Source: CAZCAC01 sp964496575 | GTDB taxonomy: Bacteria > Planctomycetota > UBA1135 > GCA-002686595 | Length of the DNA stretch: 64,000 nucleotides | Assembly (NCBI GenBank): GCA_964496575.1 | Contig: CAZCAC010000013.1 | Location: 38,121-102,120, forward strand | Reading direction: 5' to 3' | In this document: positions 8,902-19,100 of the stretch, in pieces | Position numbering within the stretch: position 1 is the stretch's first letter | Layout of the letters: the number at the start of each line of letters is the position of its first letter | The notes under the pieces: model-generated | What the model was told of the DNA's origin: nothing | What the model saw: only the letters and a program-made list of their open reading frames with translations | Databases searched by the model: none | Program-made: the position numbers and the translations under genes

Positions 8902-11900
8902 ATGCGAATCCCCTCCCGAGCGTTCGTCGCCCCGCTGATCCTGTCCCTCTTCCTTTTCGGCTGCGGTGATGAGCCGGACGAGCCGGTGACCCCGGACGCT
9001 CCCACCGCCGGCTGGCGCGCCGACGACGCCTTCGTGCGCGCGGTGAACCTCGGCGTACACAAGATGGACCGCTACGAATACGCCGCGGCGGAGAAGGCGT
9101 TCCGCGATGCGCTCGAGCTGTCGCCGACCTCGATCGAAGCGCGCGTCGGTCTGGCGCTGGCGACCTTCAACAACACCGAGAACCCCGACAACCTGAAGCA
9201 AGGGGCCGAGCTGCTCGAAGGCGTGTTGTCCGAGGAGCCGGACAACCTCCAGGCGCTGTACTTCCGCGGCATCCTGTACCTCGACTCCGGCGAACCGGAG
9301 AAGGCGGTCGAGAAGCTGAAGCGCGTCACCCTGCTGGTGCCGCACGACGCGCACGCCTGGTACGCGCTGGCGCGCGCGAAGAAGCACGCGGGAGAGTCGC
9401 CGGAAGCGGAGCTGCGGCGCGCGATCAAGGAGAACCCGATGCTCTCCAGCGCCTACTACGACCTCTCGCAGACGCTGCGGCGCCAGGGCCCCGAGAAACG
9501 CGAGGAGGCGAAGCGTCTGCAGGAGATCTTCGAATCGCTCAACGACCACCCGCTCGCCGACAAAATGAACATGCCGATGTACCGGCAGATGGGCGAGCTG
9601 GCGATCGTGCGGCCGCTGTCGGCGAGGCCGGAGGCGTTCGGCGGCGGGGCGGAGCTCTCGTTCGCCAAGCCCCGGACCCTCATCACGGGCAAAGCCGGCG
9701 GGGGCACCTGGCGCGAGGCCGTCGCCGAGAGCGTCGCCACCGCCGGGGACCTCGACGACGACGGGGATCTCGATCTGGTGACCACGCTGCGCGACGAGAA
9801 CGGAGCTCGAAGGCTCGCCCTGCTGCGCAACGACGGTCCCGACGGTCTGCAAGACGTCACCGAGAGCGTCGGGCTCGCGGGCGTCTCGGCGCCGGTCTCG
9901 ATCGCACTGGGCGACTACGACAACGACGGCCGACCCGACCTCTTCGTCGCCGGTTCGGAAGGCAATCGCCTCTTCCACGCCAGTGACGACGGAACGTACG
10001 CCGACGTCACCGACACCGTTGGAACCGACAGGCCGGCCGGAGTTGCCACCCGCATGGCGGTCTTCCTCGACGCCGACCACGACGCGGACCTCGACCTCTA
10101 CACCTGCAACGCCGGCACGGGCGGCCCGGCGGCCAACCAGCTCCTGCGCAACAACAGCGACGGTACCTTCACCGACATCGCCGCCGAGGTCGGGGTCGCC
10201 TGCGCGGATGCGCGGAGCGTGATGCTCGCCCCGATCGACCTCGACGACGACCGTGACACCGACCTCATCGTCTTCCAGGAGGACGCTCCGATCGCCTTCC
10301 TCCGCAACGAGCTGCACGAGGGGTTTCAGCGTTTCGACCCGATCGGCGAGCCCGTGACCGGGTCCTCCGGCGGTGTCGCCCAGGACTTCGATGGCGACGG
10401 CCTGCCCGACCTGCTCGTCTTCGGCGTGGAGACGCCGGGGGCGGCGGAGTTCCGCGACACCGACGGCGACGGCCTGCCCGATGAACGTGCCTCGGACGAT
10501 GCGACGCGACCGCCGCGACTGTTCTTCGGCAGCGCGGTCGGTCCGATGCGGCGCAGCGAGCAGTTCGACGAGTGCGCCTCACTCCTTCCCACGCAGCTCC
10601 GCGCCGGACAGGCGAGGATCACCGACCTCGACCTCGACGGAGACCTCGACATCGTCCTGTTCGAAGCCGGGCCCGGCGACCCCACCGCCCCCACGCCTCC
10701 GCAGGGACTGATCAACGACGGTCGCGGTCTCTTCGCCGCGCGCGAGGTGAAGCTGCCCGAGCTCGAGATCACCCCCCCGCCGCGCTTCGAGGTGCTGGAC
10801 TTCACCGGCGACGGCGTGAGCGACCTCCTCGTCGTGCACGACGGCATTCCCGGGAAGATCGAGCTGCTCGCCGGAAGCCTGACTCCCCCACCCAGCTGGC
10901 TGGGGCTCACCATCACCGGCCAGCACAGCCAGGCCCACTCGACGCGGAGCCCGGTCAGCGGCTTCGGCACCCGGGTCGAAGTACGCGCCGGGCTGCACGG
11001 CCAGACGCTCACCCACACCGGTCTCCACGGCGGTCGCAGCCAGTCGATCCGGCCCCTGATCTTCGGCCTCGACGGCGCCGCGGAGGCGGACTACGTCGCC
11101 GTGCGCTGGCCCGACGCGATCACGCAGAGCGAGACGGGGCTCGAGGCGAACAGCGTGCACGTACTCGCCGAGATGCAGCGGCGGCCGACCAGCTGCCCGA
11201 TGCTCTTCGCCTGGGACGGCGAGCGCTTCGAGTTCGTCGGTGACTTCGCCGGCGTCGGTGGGCTCGGCTACTACGCCGGCCCCGGTGAGCCTCCGCCGCC
11301 GCAGGTAAAGGAGCTGGTCCGGCTCACCTCGAACCAGCTGGTCTCCCGGGACGGACTGCTGCAGCTGCGCGCGGCCGAGCCGATGGAGGAAGCGGGCTAC
11401 CTCGATCGCCTCGAGCTGCTGGCCATCGATCACCCCGCCGGCCACGAGGTCTTCCCCGACGATCGCCTGGTCGTCACCGGACCGCCGCCGACGCAGAAAC
11501 TGCTGCACGTCGGCGAGCGCTTCTTCCCCGTGCGAGGCCAGGGCCCCTTCGGCGAGATCGAGCCGGAGAACCTGCACGAGCTCGACCGGCACTACGCCTA
11601 CCAGCCGCCGCTCGACCACCGCTTCTTCGGCTACTGCCACGATCACGAGCTGGTGATCGAGTTCGGCGAGGAACTGGAGCGACTCGAGGCCGGGAGGCCG
11701 ACCTACCTCTTCCTCGGCGGCAGCCTCGAGTACCCCTACTCGCAGACCAACTACGCCGCGGTGCAGGCAGGGCTCGCCTGGACCCCGCCGCGCGTCGATC
11801 GCCTCACCGCGAACGGCGAGTGGGAGACCATCGTTCCCGACATCGGCGCGCCGGGCGGCATGGCGCGCACCATCGCGGTCGAGCTCGCTGGCGAGATTCT

Positions 11901-12456
11901 CGGCGGCCCGCTCACGCTGCGTCTCACCACCAACCTCGAGCTCTACTACGACCGCCTCTTCATCGCGCAGGACCTCGGCGACGCCTCGCTCGAGATTCAC
12001 ACGACCCCGATGGCCCGCGCCGAGTTGCAGCGGCTCGGCTTCCCGCAGGAGTACAGCCCCGACGGGAAGCTACCGCGCATCTACACCTACGACATCATCG
12101 AGGCCTCGTTCGGCTTCCGTCGGCTGCCGGGTACGTACACGCGCTACGGCGACGTCGCGGAGCTGCTCGGGGAGTTCGACGACCGCTACGTGGTGATGGC
12201 CACGGGCGACGAGGTCGCGATCGACTTCGACGCGAACGCGCTGCCGTCGCTCGGCGAAGGACGCGAACGCACCTACGTCCTGGTCTCGCACGGCTACTGC
12301 AAGGACATGGACATCCACTCGCACGGCCCGGGCACCGTCGAACCGCTGCCCTTCGGCGCGATGAGCGGCTTCCCCTACCCCGAGGACGAGAGCTACCCCG
12401 AGACCGAGGCGATCCGCGCCTACCAGGAGGAGTACAACACGCGGGTCGTTCGCTGA
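8902..12456 (+). CDS. Large TPR + FG-GAP + ASPIC/UnbV lipoprotein
   Basis: The 1184-residue lipoprotein has the lipobox L-F-G-C at Cys21. TPR-type helical repeats span about residues 45-200, FG-GAP/VCBS repeats with D-x-D-x-D-G loops about 275-640, and an ASPIC/UnbV-like segment about 650-760. The remaining 400 residues (about 770-1184) begin at C-P-M-L-F-A-W-D-G and contain many aromatic and acidic residues; I do not recognise a domain there. It combines in one chain what the 2314 and 3250 genes encode separately. It is presumably anchored in the envelope facing outward. Its role is unknown; a binding or surface-display function is the cautious reading. Codon use matches its neighbours. Confidence 0.85.
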   Translation: MRIPSRAFVAPLILSLFLFGCGDEPDEPVTPDAPTAGWRADDAFVRAVNLGVHKMDRYEYAAAEKAFRDALELSPTSIEARVGLALATFNNTENPDNLKQGAELLEGVLSEEPDNLQALYFRGILYLDSGEPEKAVEKLKRVTLLVPHDAHAWYALARAKKHAGESPEAELRRAIKENPMLSSAYYDLSQTLRRQGPEKREEAKRLQEIFESLNDHPLADKMNMPMYRQMGELAIVRPLSARPEAFGGGAELSFAKPRTLITGKAGGGTWREAVAESVATAGDLDDDGDLDLVTTLRDENGARRLALLRNDGPDGLQDVTESVGLAGVSAPVSIALGDYDNDGRPDLFVAGSEGNRLFHASDDGTYADVTDTVGTDRPAGVATRMAVFLDADHDADLDLYTCNAGTGGPAANQLLRNNSDGTFTDIAAEVGVACADARSVMLAPIDLDDDRDTDLIVFQEDAPIAFLRNELHEGFQRFDPIGEPVTGSSGGVAQDFDGDGLPDLLVFGVETPGAAEFRDTDGDGLPDERASDDATRPPRLFFGSAVGPMRRSEQFDECASLLPTQLRAGQARITDLDLDGDLDIVLFEAGPGDPTAPTPPQGLINDGRGLFAAREVKLPELEITPPPRFEVLDFTGDGVSDLLVVHDGIPGKIELLAGSLTPPPSWLGLTITGQHSQAHSTRSPVSGFGTRVEVRAGLHGQTLTHTGLHGGRSQSIRPLIFGLDGAAEADYVAVRWPDAITQSETGLEANSVHVLAEMQRRPTSCPMLFAWDGERFEFVGDFAGVGGLGYYAGPGEPPPPQVKELVRLTSNQLVSRDGLLQLRAAEPMEEAGYLDRLELLAIDHPAGHEVFPDDRLVVTGPPPTQKLLHVGERFFPVRGQGPFGEIEPENLHELDRHYAYQPPLDHRFFGYCHDHELVIEFGEELERLEAGRPTYLFLGGSLEYPYSQTNYAAVQAGLAWTPPRVDRLTANGEWETIVPDIGAPGGMARTIAVELAGEILGGPLTLRLTTNLELYYDRLFIAQDLGDASLEIHTTPMARAELQRLGFPQEYSPDGKLPRIYTYDIIEASFGFRRLPGTYTRYGDVAELLGEFDDRYVVMATGDEVAIDFDANALPSLGEGRERTYVLVSHGYCKDMDIHSHGPGTVEPLPFGAMSGFPYPEDESYPETEAIRAYQEEYNTRVVR

Positions 12457-12509
12457 GAAGCGGTCGTGTCAGCGCGGCTCCAACGCCCCGAGTAGCTTTT
12501 GGAAGGCGA

Positions 12510-12527
12510 CCGGCCCGACGGGGCCGG
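12510..12527. terminator. GC-rich hairpin between convergent genes
   Basis: CCGGCCC and GGGCCGG form a 7-bp perfect stem around the loop GACG. It lies between the convergent 8902-12456 and 12543-12911 genes. There is no T-run on the plus strand, so its action as a terminator is only plausible. Confidence 0.35.
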
Positions 12528-12542
12528 CCGCCGGCGTGGTTG

Positions 12543-12911
12543 CTACCAGGTCACGGCCCAGCCGTTGGTGAGGTTGGAGCCCCCGAGCCCGCAGGTGCTC
12601 TGCGGGTCGCGATACCAGCACTGGTACAGGAGCGTGCTCCCCGGGGCGGCGTGCTGGCCGAGGCCCTCGAACACGGCCGAGCCGGTCGGGCTGGCGAACT
12701 GAACGTCGTGGCGATAGGTCACGTTGGAGCAGAGGACGCGATTCCCGGAGATCGCGACCTGCCAGGTGAAGTAGGCATTCTCCGCCGAGGGAGGGGGAGC
12801 GATCTTGGTTCGCTCGTAGTTCGTCTGGGCGAAGGACGCCGTCGACAGGACGACGACCATGCAGGCGGTGAGGTAGGGCGAGCCAGAGCAGTCGGGCCGT
12901 TTTGTTTTCAT
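12543..12911 (-). CDS. Short secreted protein: one FG-GAP-like unit plus C-terminal signature
   Basis: The protein has about 122 residues and a signal peptide ending near S-F-A-Q. The segment A-E-N-A-Y-F-T-W-Q-V-A-I-S-G-N-R-V-L resembles one blade of the FG-GAP-like repeats in the 48618-47714 gene. The protein then ends in LYQCWYRDP and SNLTNGWAV, the signature found at the ends of the 23152-21722, 48618-47714 and 55282-56994 products. Those proteins carry a full beta domain before the signature, which is missing here. This is therefore either a naturally short family member or the remnant of an internal deletion. The ATG at 12911 is preferred over an upstream in-frame ATG because it begins the signal peptide. 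Confidence 0.6.
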   Translation of the reverse strand: MKTKRPDCSGSPYLTACMVVVLSTASFAQTNYERTKIAPPPSAENAYFTWQVAISGNRVLCSNVTYRHDVQFASPTGSAVFEGLGQHAAPGSTLLYQCWYRDPQSTCGLGGSNLTNGWAVTW

Positions 12912-13106
12912 GGCTAGGCGAGATCGAGGAGTTGGCACCGGGAGCGAGCGTGCGTGACGAGCCCGTCGTCTCCCATGGTATCGTCGCTCTCGCGCCTGGT
13001 TACGTTCTGATTACAGGACGGGAGGGACTCCCTTCAAGGGTGAAAAGCAACCCCTTTTGCCCTGGATCGGTAACGATCGGAACGGCGCTGCATCCCTGTG
13101 GGTGCC

Positions 13107-15974
13107 ATGAATAACACACACGGACAGATCGACGTCGCGATCCTGCTCGAGCAAACCGGCTGGCTGCACGCGCTGGCCCGGGGCCTCGTCGGGGACTCGC
13201 ATCGGGCCGAAGAATTGACCCAGGACACCCTGCTGACGGCGGTCGAGCGGCCGCCGAGGGGGGCGACGGAGCGGCCGGCGCTGCGGGCCTGGCTGGCCCG
13301 GGTGGCGCGGAACCTCGCCTTCAGCTCCGCCCGCGGAGACCGCCATCGCGCGGCGCGCGAGGAGTCTGTCGCGCAGGCCGAGCAGCTTCCCTCGGTGGCC
13401 GAGGCGCTGGAGCGTACCGAGCTGCGCCAGCGCCTGACCGACGCCGTCCTCGAGCTGAACTCGCCCTATCGCGAGGTGGTGATCCTGCGCTACCTCGAGG
13501 GCCTGTCCACCAGCCAGGTGGCGGAGCGAACCGGCGCCTCGGCGGCCGCGGTGCGCACGCGCCTGTCTCGGGGCCTGAGCATGCTGCGCGGCAGGCTGGA
13601 TCAGGAGTACGGTGACGACCGCAAGGCCTGGATGGCGGTCGTGCTGCCGTTGGCCGGGGAAGGCAAGTCGCTGGCCACCGGAGGAAGCGCCGCGATCACG
13701 GGCCTCTCGACGGCCAAGGTCCTCGCCGGGCTCGTGGCCGCCGCGGCGGCGGCGGTCCTCGCCTGGGCGGTGATCGGGCAGCTCGACCCCACCGGTCCGG
13801 AGCCGGCGCCGGTAGAGGTGGAGGGAAGTGGCCTGGCGGCGCACGGTGGCATCCTCGAGGGACGCGAGCCGTTCGCGATGGGACAGCTCCGTTCGCTGGA
13901 CGCGGAGCAGGAACCGAACCGTGAACCCGTCGAGCGACGGACAGGGGACGAGACGCGGACGATCGAGGGCCGGGAAGTGCTGGGCTCCGGCCACCCCGAT
14001 TCCCCCGGAGTCCGCCGATACAAGTCGGGCGAGGAAGAGCTCGTGCTCGGCCCGCCGCGGCACTTCACCCTGGGGAATGCGAGGCCGAGCACGGACCGGA
14101 TGGGTTACCCGGCGGTGTCGCTCCACCTGCTGGAAGAGGAACACGCTTCCTTCGCGAAATGGACCGCGGAGATGGTGGACCGGCCGATCGCCTTCGTGGT
14201 CGATGACGAGGTCGTCTCGGTCGCCGTGGTGCGAACCCCCATGGGCGGGACCTTCATGCTGGAGGGACAGTTCACCCCGGCGGACGTGCGCGAGCTCCTC
14301 GCCGGTCTGGGGTTCCCCCTTCCGGAGTTCGATGCCTACACGTTCCACGGCGTGGTGGTGGCCGCCGCCGATGGCGAGCCGATCGAGGCTCCCCGGCTCT
14401 CCGTCTCCGACCGCGCCTCGACTCATCGAGTCCTGGAGGGTGGGCACTTCCAGGTCGAGGTGGGGAGTCGCGAGACCGAGACCGTTCTCGTCGAAGCGGA
14501 CGGCTACGCGCCCGCCACCGTGATGCTCACCCGGGGGCACGACACGCCGGCCAGCGCCACGATCGTCGATCTGGTGAAGACCGCCAGCCTCGAGGTTCGA
14601 GTCGTCGATGGCGAGGGGATGCCCGTGGCGGGTGCCCGGGTTCGCCTCCACGCGGATCAAGCCAAGAGCAGCCTGCGACCCAGGTGGTCGCTGAACTGGA
14701 GAGGCCATCACCGTGGGCACTTCCGCGATTCGGAGGGCGTCACCACGGAGCAGGGCCTGGTGCGGCGGGACGAGCTGCCGGCTCGGACCAGCATCTATGT
14801 GGAGCTCTTCGCCCCCCGGGAGGCGAAGCCCCAGAGAGGGTCGCGGCTCCTCTGGCGAGAAGTGGTCCTGGCTCCCGGGGAGCGGCGTTCGATCGAGCTG
14901 GCCCTTCCGGTCTCGAGAACACTGCGGGGGAAGGTGATCGGGCCCGACGGAGAAGGCCTGCCCGACATCGCGGTTCACCTCACGCGCCTCGGTCAGAGCT
15001 TCCTGCCTTCGACCAGCCTCTCCGCCGATCGGCGGACGAACTCGGTGATCACCAGCGACGTGCAGGGGCGGTTCATCTTCGAGGGCGTCCCCGAAGGTCT
15101 CTGCCAGCTCAGCACGGCCGTGGACAGGACCATCACCGACGAGAACGGGACCTGCCTGGCGGCCCCTTCGATCTCATTCGAGCTCGACGAAGCCACGTCG
15201 TCCGGGGAGGTCATCATCGAGATGCTCCCCGCCCTGCCCATCGGCGGAGTCGTCGTCGACGCGGAGGGCGAGCCGGTGGGGGGCGTGACGGTGATGCTCC
15301 GACCCGAGGCGCAGGAGGCCCTTCTCTACGAGAGGACCGACGAGGCGGGAGAGTTCCTGTTCGAGCCGCTCCCTCCCGGTCGTTATGCGCTCGGCACGGA
15401 CACCGGCCGCGTGCTCTCGGCCAGTGCTCGCCTCGCCACGGCGGGAGAGCGGGCGGTCGAGCTCCGGTATGTTCCCTGCACGGTCACGGTGGAAGTGAAC
15501 GGCATCGACGACCTGCGCGATCGGGGGATCAGGGCCTCGCTGTACTCCGCCTCTACGTCCGATTGGACCAGCACCCGGTTCGGCCAGGTGGAAGAGGGCA
15601 AGCTCCAGGGCGTGGACATCGCTCCGGGGAGGTACAGCCTCGTCCTGCGCTCTCCGGACGGACGGGTCGGGCTCGCCACCGGCATCGAGCTCGGCCTGGA
15701 GAAGAGACAGACGGACCTCTCGCTGGAGCTGGGCCCGGGGGTCCCGCTTGAGATCCGACTCGACGGGGAGATCGATTACGGGACGTACGAGGTGCGCCTC
15801 GGCCAGGCGCTCGTCGCGGTCGGCTGGGTGCGGAACGGTATCCCCGATGTGCAGCTCGTCCCGCCGGGCTCGCTCCGGGTGCAACTGCTCGACGAGAGGA
15901 GAGCGGTTCTCGCCACGAAGGGGATCGAGGCGACCGCCGGCTCCGAAGCGGCGGTGGTCTTCGGCGGGCGGTAG
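13107..15974 (+). CDS. ECF sigma factor fused to membrane segment and carboxypeptidase-regulatory-like tail
   Basis: The 955-residue protein begins with an ECF sigma-70 module (about residues 1-170). Region 2 includes H-R-A-E-E-L-T-Q-D-T and region 4 includes G-L-S-T-S-Q-V-A-E-R-T-G. A hydrophobic Ala/Val segment at about 207-226 should cross the membrane. The remaining 700 residues contain several carboxypeptidase-regulatory-like beta-sandwiches, with motifs such as G-P-D-G-E-G-L-P-D-I and D-A-E-G-E-P-V-G-G-V. The sigma part would be in the cytoplasm and the tail outside, so the sigma factor would be tethered unless cleaved. The ATG at 13107 is preferred to the GTG at 13098. A similar fusion is at 44408-47656. 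The 195-bp divergent region upstream is the expected promoter site. Confidence 0.85.
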   Translation: MNNTHGQIDVAILLEQTGWLHALARGLVGDSHRAEELTQDTLLTAVERPPRGATERPALRAWLARVARNLAFSSARGDRHRAAREESVAQAEQLPSVAEALERTELRQRLTDAVLELNSPYREVVILRYLEGLSTSQVAERTGASAAAVRTRLSRGLSMLRGRLDQEYGDDRKAWMAVVLPLAGEGKSLATGGSAAITGLSTAKVLAGLVAAAAAAVLAWAVIGQLDPTGPEPAPVEVEGSGLAAHGGILEGREPFAMGQLRSLDAEQEPNREPVERRTGDETRTIEGREVLGSGHPDSPGVRRYKSGEEELVLGPPRHFTLGNARPSTDRMGYPAVSLHLLEEEHASFAKWTAEMVDRPIAFVVDDEVVSVAVVRTPMGGTFMLEGQFTPADVRELLAGLGFPLPEFDAYTFHGVVVAAADGEPIEAPRLSVSDRASTHRVLEGGHFQVEVGSRETETVLVEADGYAPATVMLTRGHDTPASATIVDLVKTASLEVRVVDGEGMPVAGARVRLHADQAKSSLRPRWSLNWRGHHRGHFRDSEGVTTEQGLVRRDELPARTSIYVELFAPREAKPQRGSRLLWREVVLAPGERRSIELALPVSRTLRGKVIGPDGEGLPDIAVHLTRLGQSFLPSTSLSADRRTNSVITSDVQGRFIFEGVPEGLCQLSTAVDRTITDENGTCLAAPSISFELDEATSSGEVIIEMLPALPIGGVVVDAEGEPVGGVTVMLRPEAQEALLYERTDEAGEFLFEPLPPGRYALGTDTGRVLSASARLATAGERAVELRYVPCTVTVEVNGIDDLRDRGIRASLYSASTSDWTSTRFGQVEEGKLQGVDIAPGRYSLVLRSPDGRVGLATGIELGLEKRQTDLSLELGPGVPLEIRLDGEIDYGTYEVRLGQALVAVGWVRNGIPDVQLVPPGSLRVQLLDERRAVLATKGIEATAGSEAAVVFGGR

Positions 15975-16009
15975 TCTCGCCCCCCACCGAAAACTCGACC
16001 CCGAGCTCC

Positions 16010-16037
16010 GGAATGGCGCGCCTCGCCGCGCCATTCC
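16010..16037 (+). terminator. Strong hairpin after the sigma-fusion gene
   Basis: GGAATGGCGCG and CGCGCCATTCC form a perfect 11-bp stem with a 6-nt loop, 36 bp after the stop at 15974. The sequence after it (ACTTTCC) is only weakly T-rich. The position between two same-strand genes and the perfect stem make a transcription terminator likely. Confidence 0.55.
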
Positions 16038-16122
16038 ACTTTCCACCGTTGCCGGATCGTCGCGAGGTGGGTACCACCAGGGAGACCGATCGCGCACGCG
16101 ACTGCACGACCGGCCACGGAAG

Positions 16123-19100
16123 ATGGCGACACCAGAGGCAACCCACTTCGAGAGGACGGCCGGGAATCGCGGGGCCCGGACTCCCTGGCTGTGTCTCCTC
16201 ACCACGTGCCTCTCAATCGCCGGCTGTTCGGGGTCGAGCAGCAACCCATCGGCGTCCCCGGGCGGCGAGTTCTCCCTCCTGTCGACGTCGGTGACCAGCG
16301 GACAGACCTGGCAGATCAACCGGCCGATCAAGTTCAGGTTCAGCCAGTCGGTCGACTTCAGCACGGTCAGCCGAAACACGATTCGTATCCAGCGCGAGGG
16401 CGGCCAGCCCGCGTTCGGCGACTTCAGCCTGGATCCTCTCGACCTCGACCCGGTCGACGGAAAGCCCCGGGCCGTGCTCTTCCAACCGATCTGCCCCACG
16501 CTCGGTGACTTCTCCGACGCGGGGTTCGAGCCGAACGGAGTCCGGTACCAGGTCGACCTTCCCGGCATGTCGTCCGGCGCGACGACGGTCCGTTCGCTGA
16601 GAACCGGACAGGCGCTCGAGACCGACGGCTACACGCTCACCTTCGTGACCGCGAGTGACGACCTCCTCGCCGAGCTGTTCCTGGACCCCGTCCTGGGACC
16701 GCCCGCTCCCCTGCTGAGACCGAGCAGCGAGGTCGCGTGTCGAGTCGAGGTGATCGACCCCGAGACCGGAGAGGTGGTCGCTCGGGAGTTCCATCAAGAG
16801 CTCGACGGCTCGGCCTCTCTGGAGGAGGGGTACCTGGTTCCCAACAACCTCTACAGCGCCCCGGAGACCCAGGTCACCATCTACCTCGAGCTCAACCAGC
16901 CGGTCAGCCCGACCGCGGACAACATCAACGACGATCGTCTCAGGCTCGAGTACCTGACCCTCGCCGGAACCTGGAGCCCGCTCCCGATCGAGCTGGAACT
17001 CGTGGCCAACTGCACCGACAGCGGAGCGACTGTCCGCCTGATCCCGATCGGCATCCTGCCCCAGGACCGCGCGCTGCGGGTGGTGGTGACGGCGCAGTTC
17101 GAGGACCTGGTCGGTGACCGGAACATCGTCGCCCTCGACCGTTTCGCCCTGATGCAGACCGACGCCCAGCTCGATCACCTCGGCGCGCCGGCACAGGCGG
17201 GGGATGAGCTCTTCGAGCCGTTCAACCCCTACGACAATGCTTTCGAGGATACTACCTCCGGCCTCGACGCCCCGCGGAGCACCTGGGGAGACGAGAGTTC
17301 CGGGGACGAGGGTCTCCAGGCGACCTTTGCCTTCGACGGAACCGGCGGCCCCCAGGGCGAGTTCGACCTCAAGATCGAGAGTGGCACGGAGGTGATCTTC
17401 GATACGACCGCGACGACGTTCATCGGCGGACCGGACTTCTCGCCCCAGTACACGCAGCTCGCGGTGGGCGGCCGCCTCGACGTCCGTCACCTGCTCATCG
17501 AGGAGGGTGGGGCCCTCCGCTGTCAGGGTCCGAACCCGGCGCGGATCCTGGCCACCGGTGACGTCACCGTGCGAGGGACGCTGTCGGTCGACGGCTCGGA
17601 CGCCGGTCCGGTCGTCGCGCTCGACACTCCCTTCCTGGCCGAGTCCGGAGCTGCCGGCCAGGGCGGCGGCGGGGACGGCGGGACCGGCAGCTACCTCACC
17701 AGCCAGGTGACGCCGCGCGGTCAAAACGGCTTCGGCGCGTTCCAGGTGGCGAACCAGGGGGGCGAGGGCGGCGAGTCCGGCTGGCACCCGAGCAACCACG
17801 ACGGAGGCTACTTCCGACGCGCCGGAGGGGGCGGGGGCGGTCGCCTCGGGCACGACGTGCTCGTCCACGGCACCGATGGAGTGACCCTCTGCCCCACCGA
17901 GTGGGTCTACGGCCTGAACGCGGAGTCGGGGTTCCTCGGCCACGACAACGCGACGTCGTCCCAGGGACCGCACAAGCCCTACGGCGGGCACGTCGGTCCG
18001 TCGCCCTTCACCAGCAGCGCCGGTCCCTCCGACGACTTCTTCGGCGTCAAGCGGAAGAACTTCGACACCGCGCAGGAGGCGCTGGTCATCGGCGAGCTGC
18101 CCACGCCGTGGCCGGGCGCCGGCGGAGGCGCCGGCGGCGACGCGACCCGGACCGACACCTACCCGCCGACGATCTTCGTCCACAACGCCCAGGACAAGGG
18201 CGCCGGTGGCGGAGGCGGCGCCGGGGCGCTCACGGTGATGGCGCTCTCGAGGATCATCGTCGAGGGCCATGGGTCGATCACGGCGATCGGAGGCCACGGA
18301 AGTGGCGGCGAGAACACGACGGCCACGAACCGCATAGGCGGCGGCTCCGGGGGTGGCTCCGGCGGTCACCTGATCCTGCAGGCGGGGCTGGAGATCGATC
18401 TCTCCGGCGCATTTCTCGGCGGGCAGTCAGGCGTCACCAAGGAGGAGCAGCTGTTCCACGCGATCAATGCCCGGGGCGGCGAGGGCGGCGCCGGTGCCAA
18501 CAATGCCGGCGGTGCCGCCAACAACGAGCGGATAGTCCGGCGGCAGGACGCCAAGCACACGGGCACGAGCAGCGCCTCGGATCCACAGGACAACCCGTGG
18601 TTGCCCGTGTTGCCCCAGACGTGCATCGACTACAACACTTCGATCCTCGGCTCGAACCAGAACTACGTCGTTCGCTGCGCGGGCGGTGATGGAGGCCCCG
18701 GCCTGGTCCAGCTCCACGTGGGCAATCTCTCGGGCGCGCCGGCGGAGCACGACATCAAGTACCCGGGCGGCGAGATCGCCCACCTGCGCGATCTCGTCTG
18801 GCCGCCACCGCACGGACTGAACGAGCTCACGTGGATCTGGGAGGACCAGCTGCTGCCGAGCTTCGGTCGCTTCTCCAAGACGCAATCGACCTGGATCCCG
18901 CTGGGGGCCGCGACGGTGGCTCCGGGCAGCTCGACGCCCGATCCGCTGGTCTTTCTCTTCGACGGCGTCGATCCTTCCAGCGGCAAGATCGCGAGAGACG
19001 AGTCGGGAGGAACGATCGAGGATCTCGCCCCGCTGCTCCAGCCCGCGGCCGCGATCGAATCCCCGGGCCTGCCGGACAGGCGCTCGGCGAACACGGTGCG

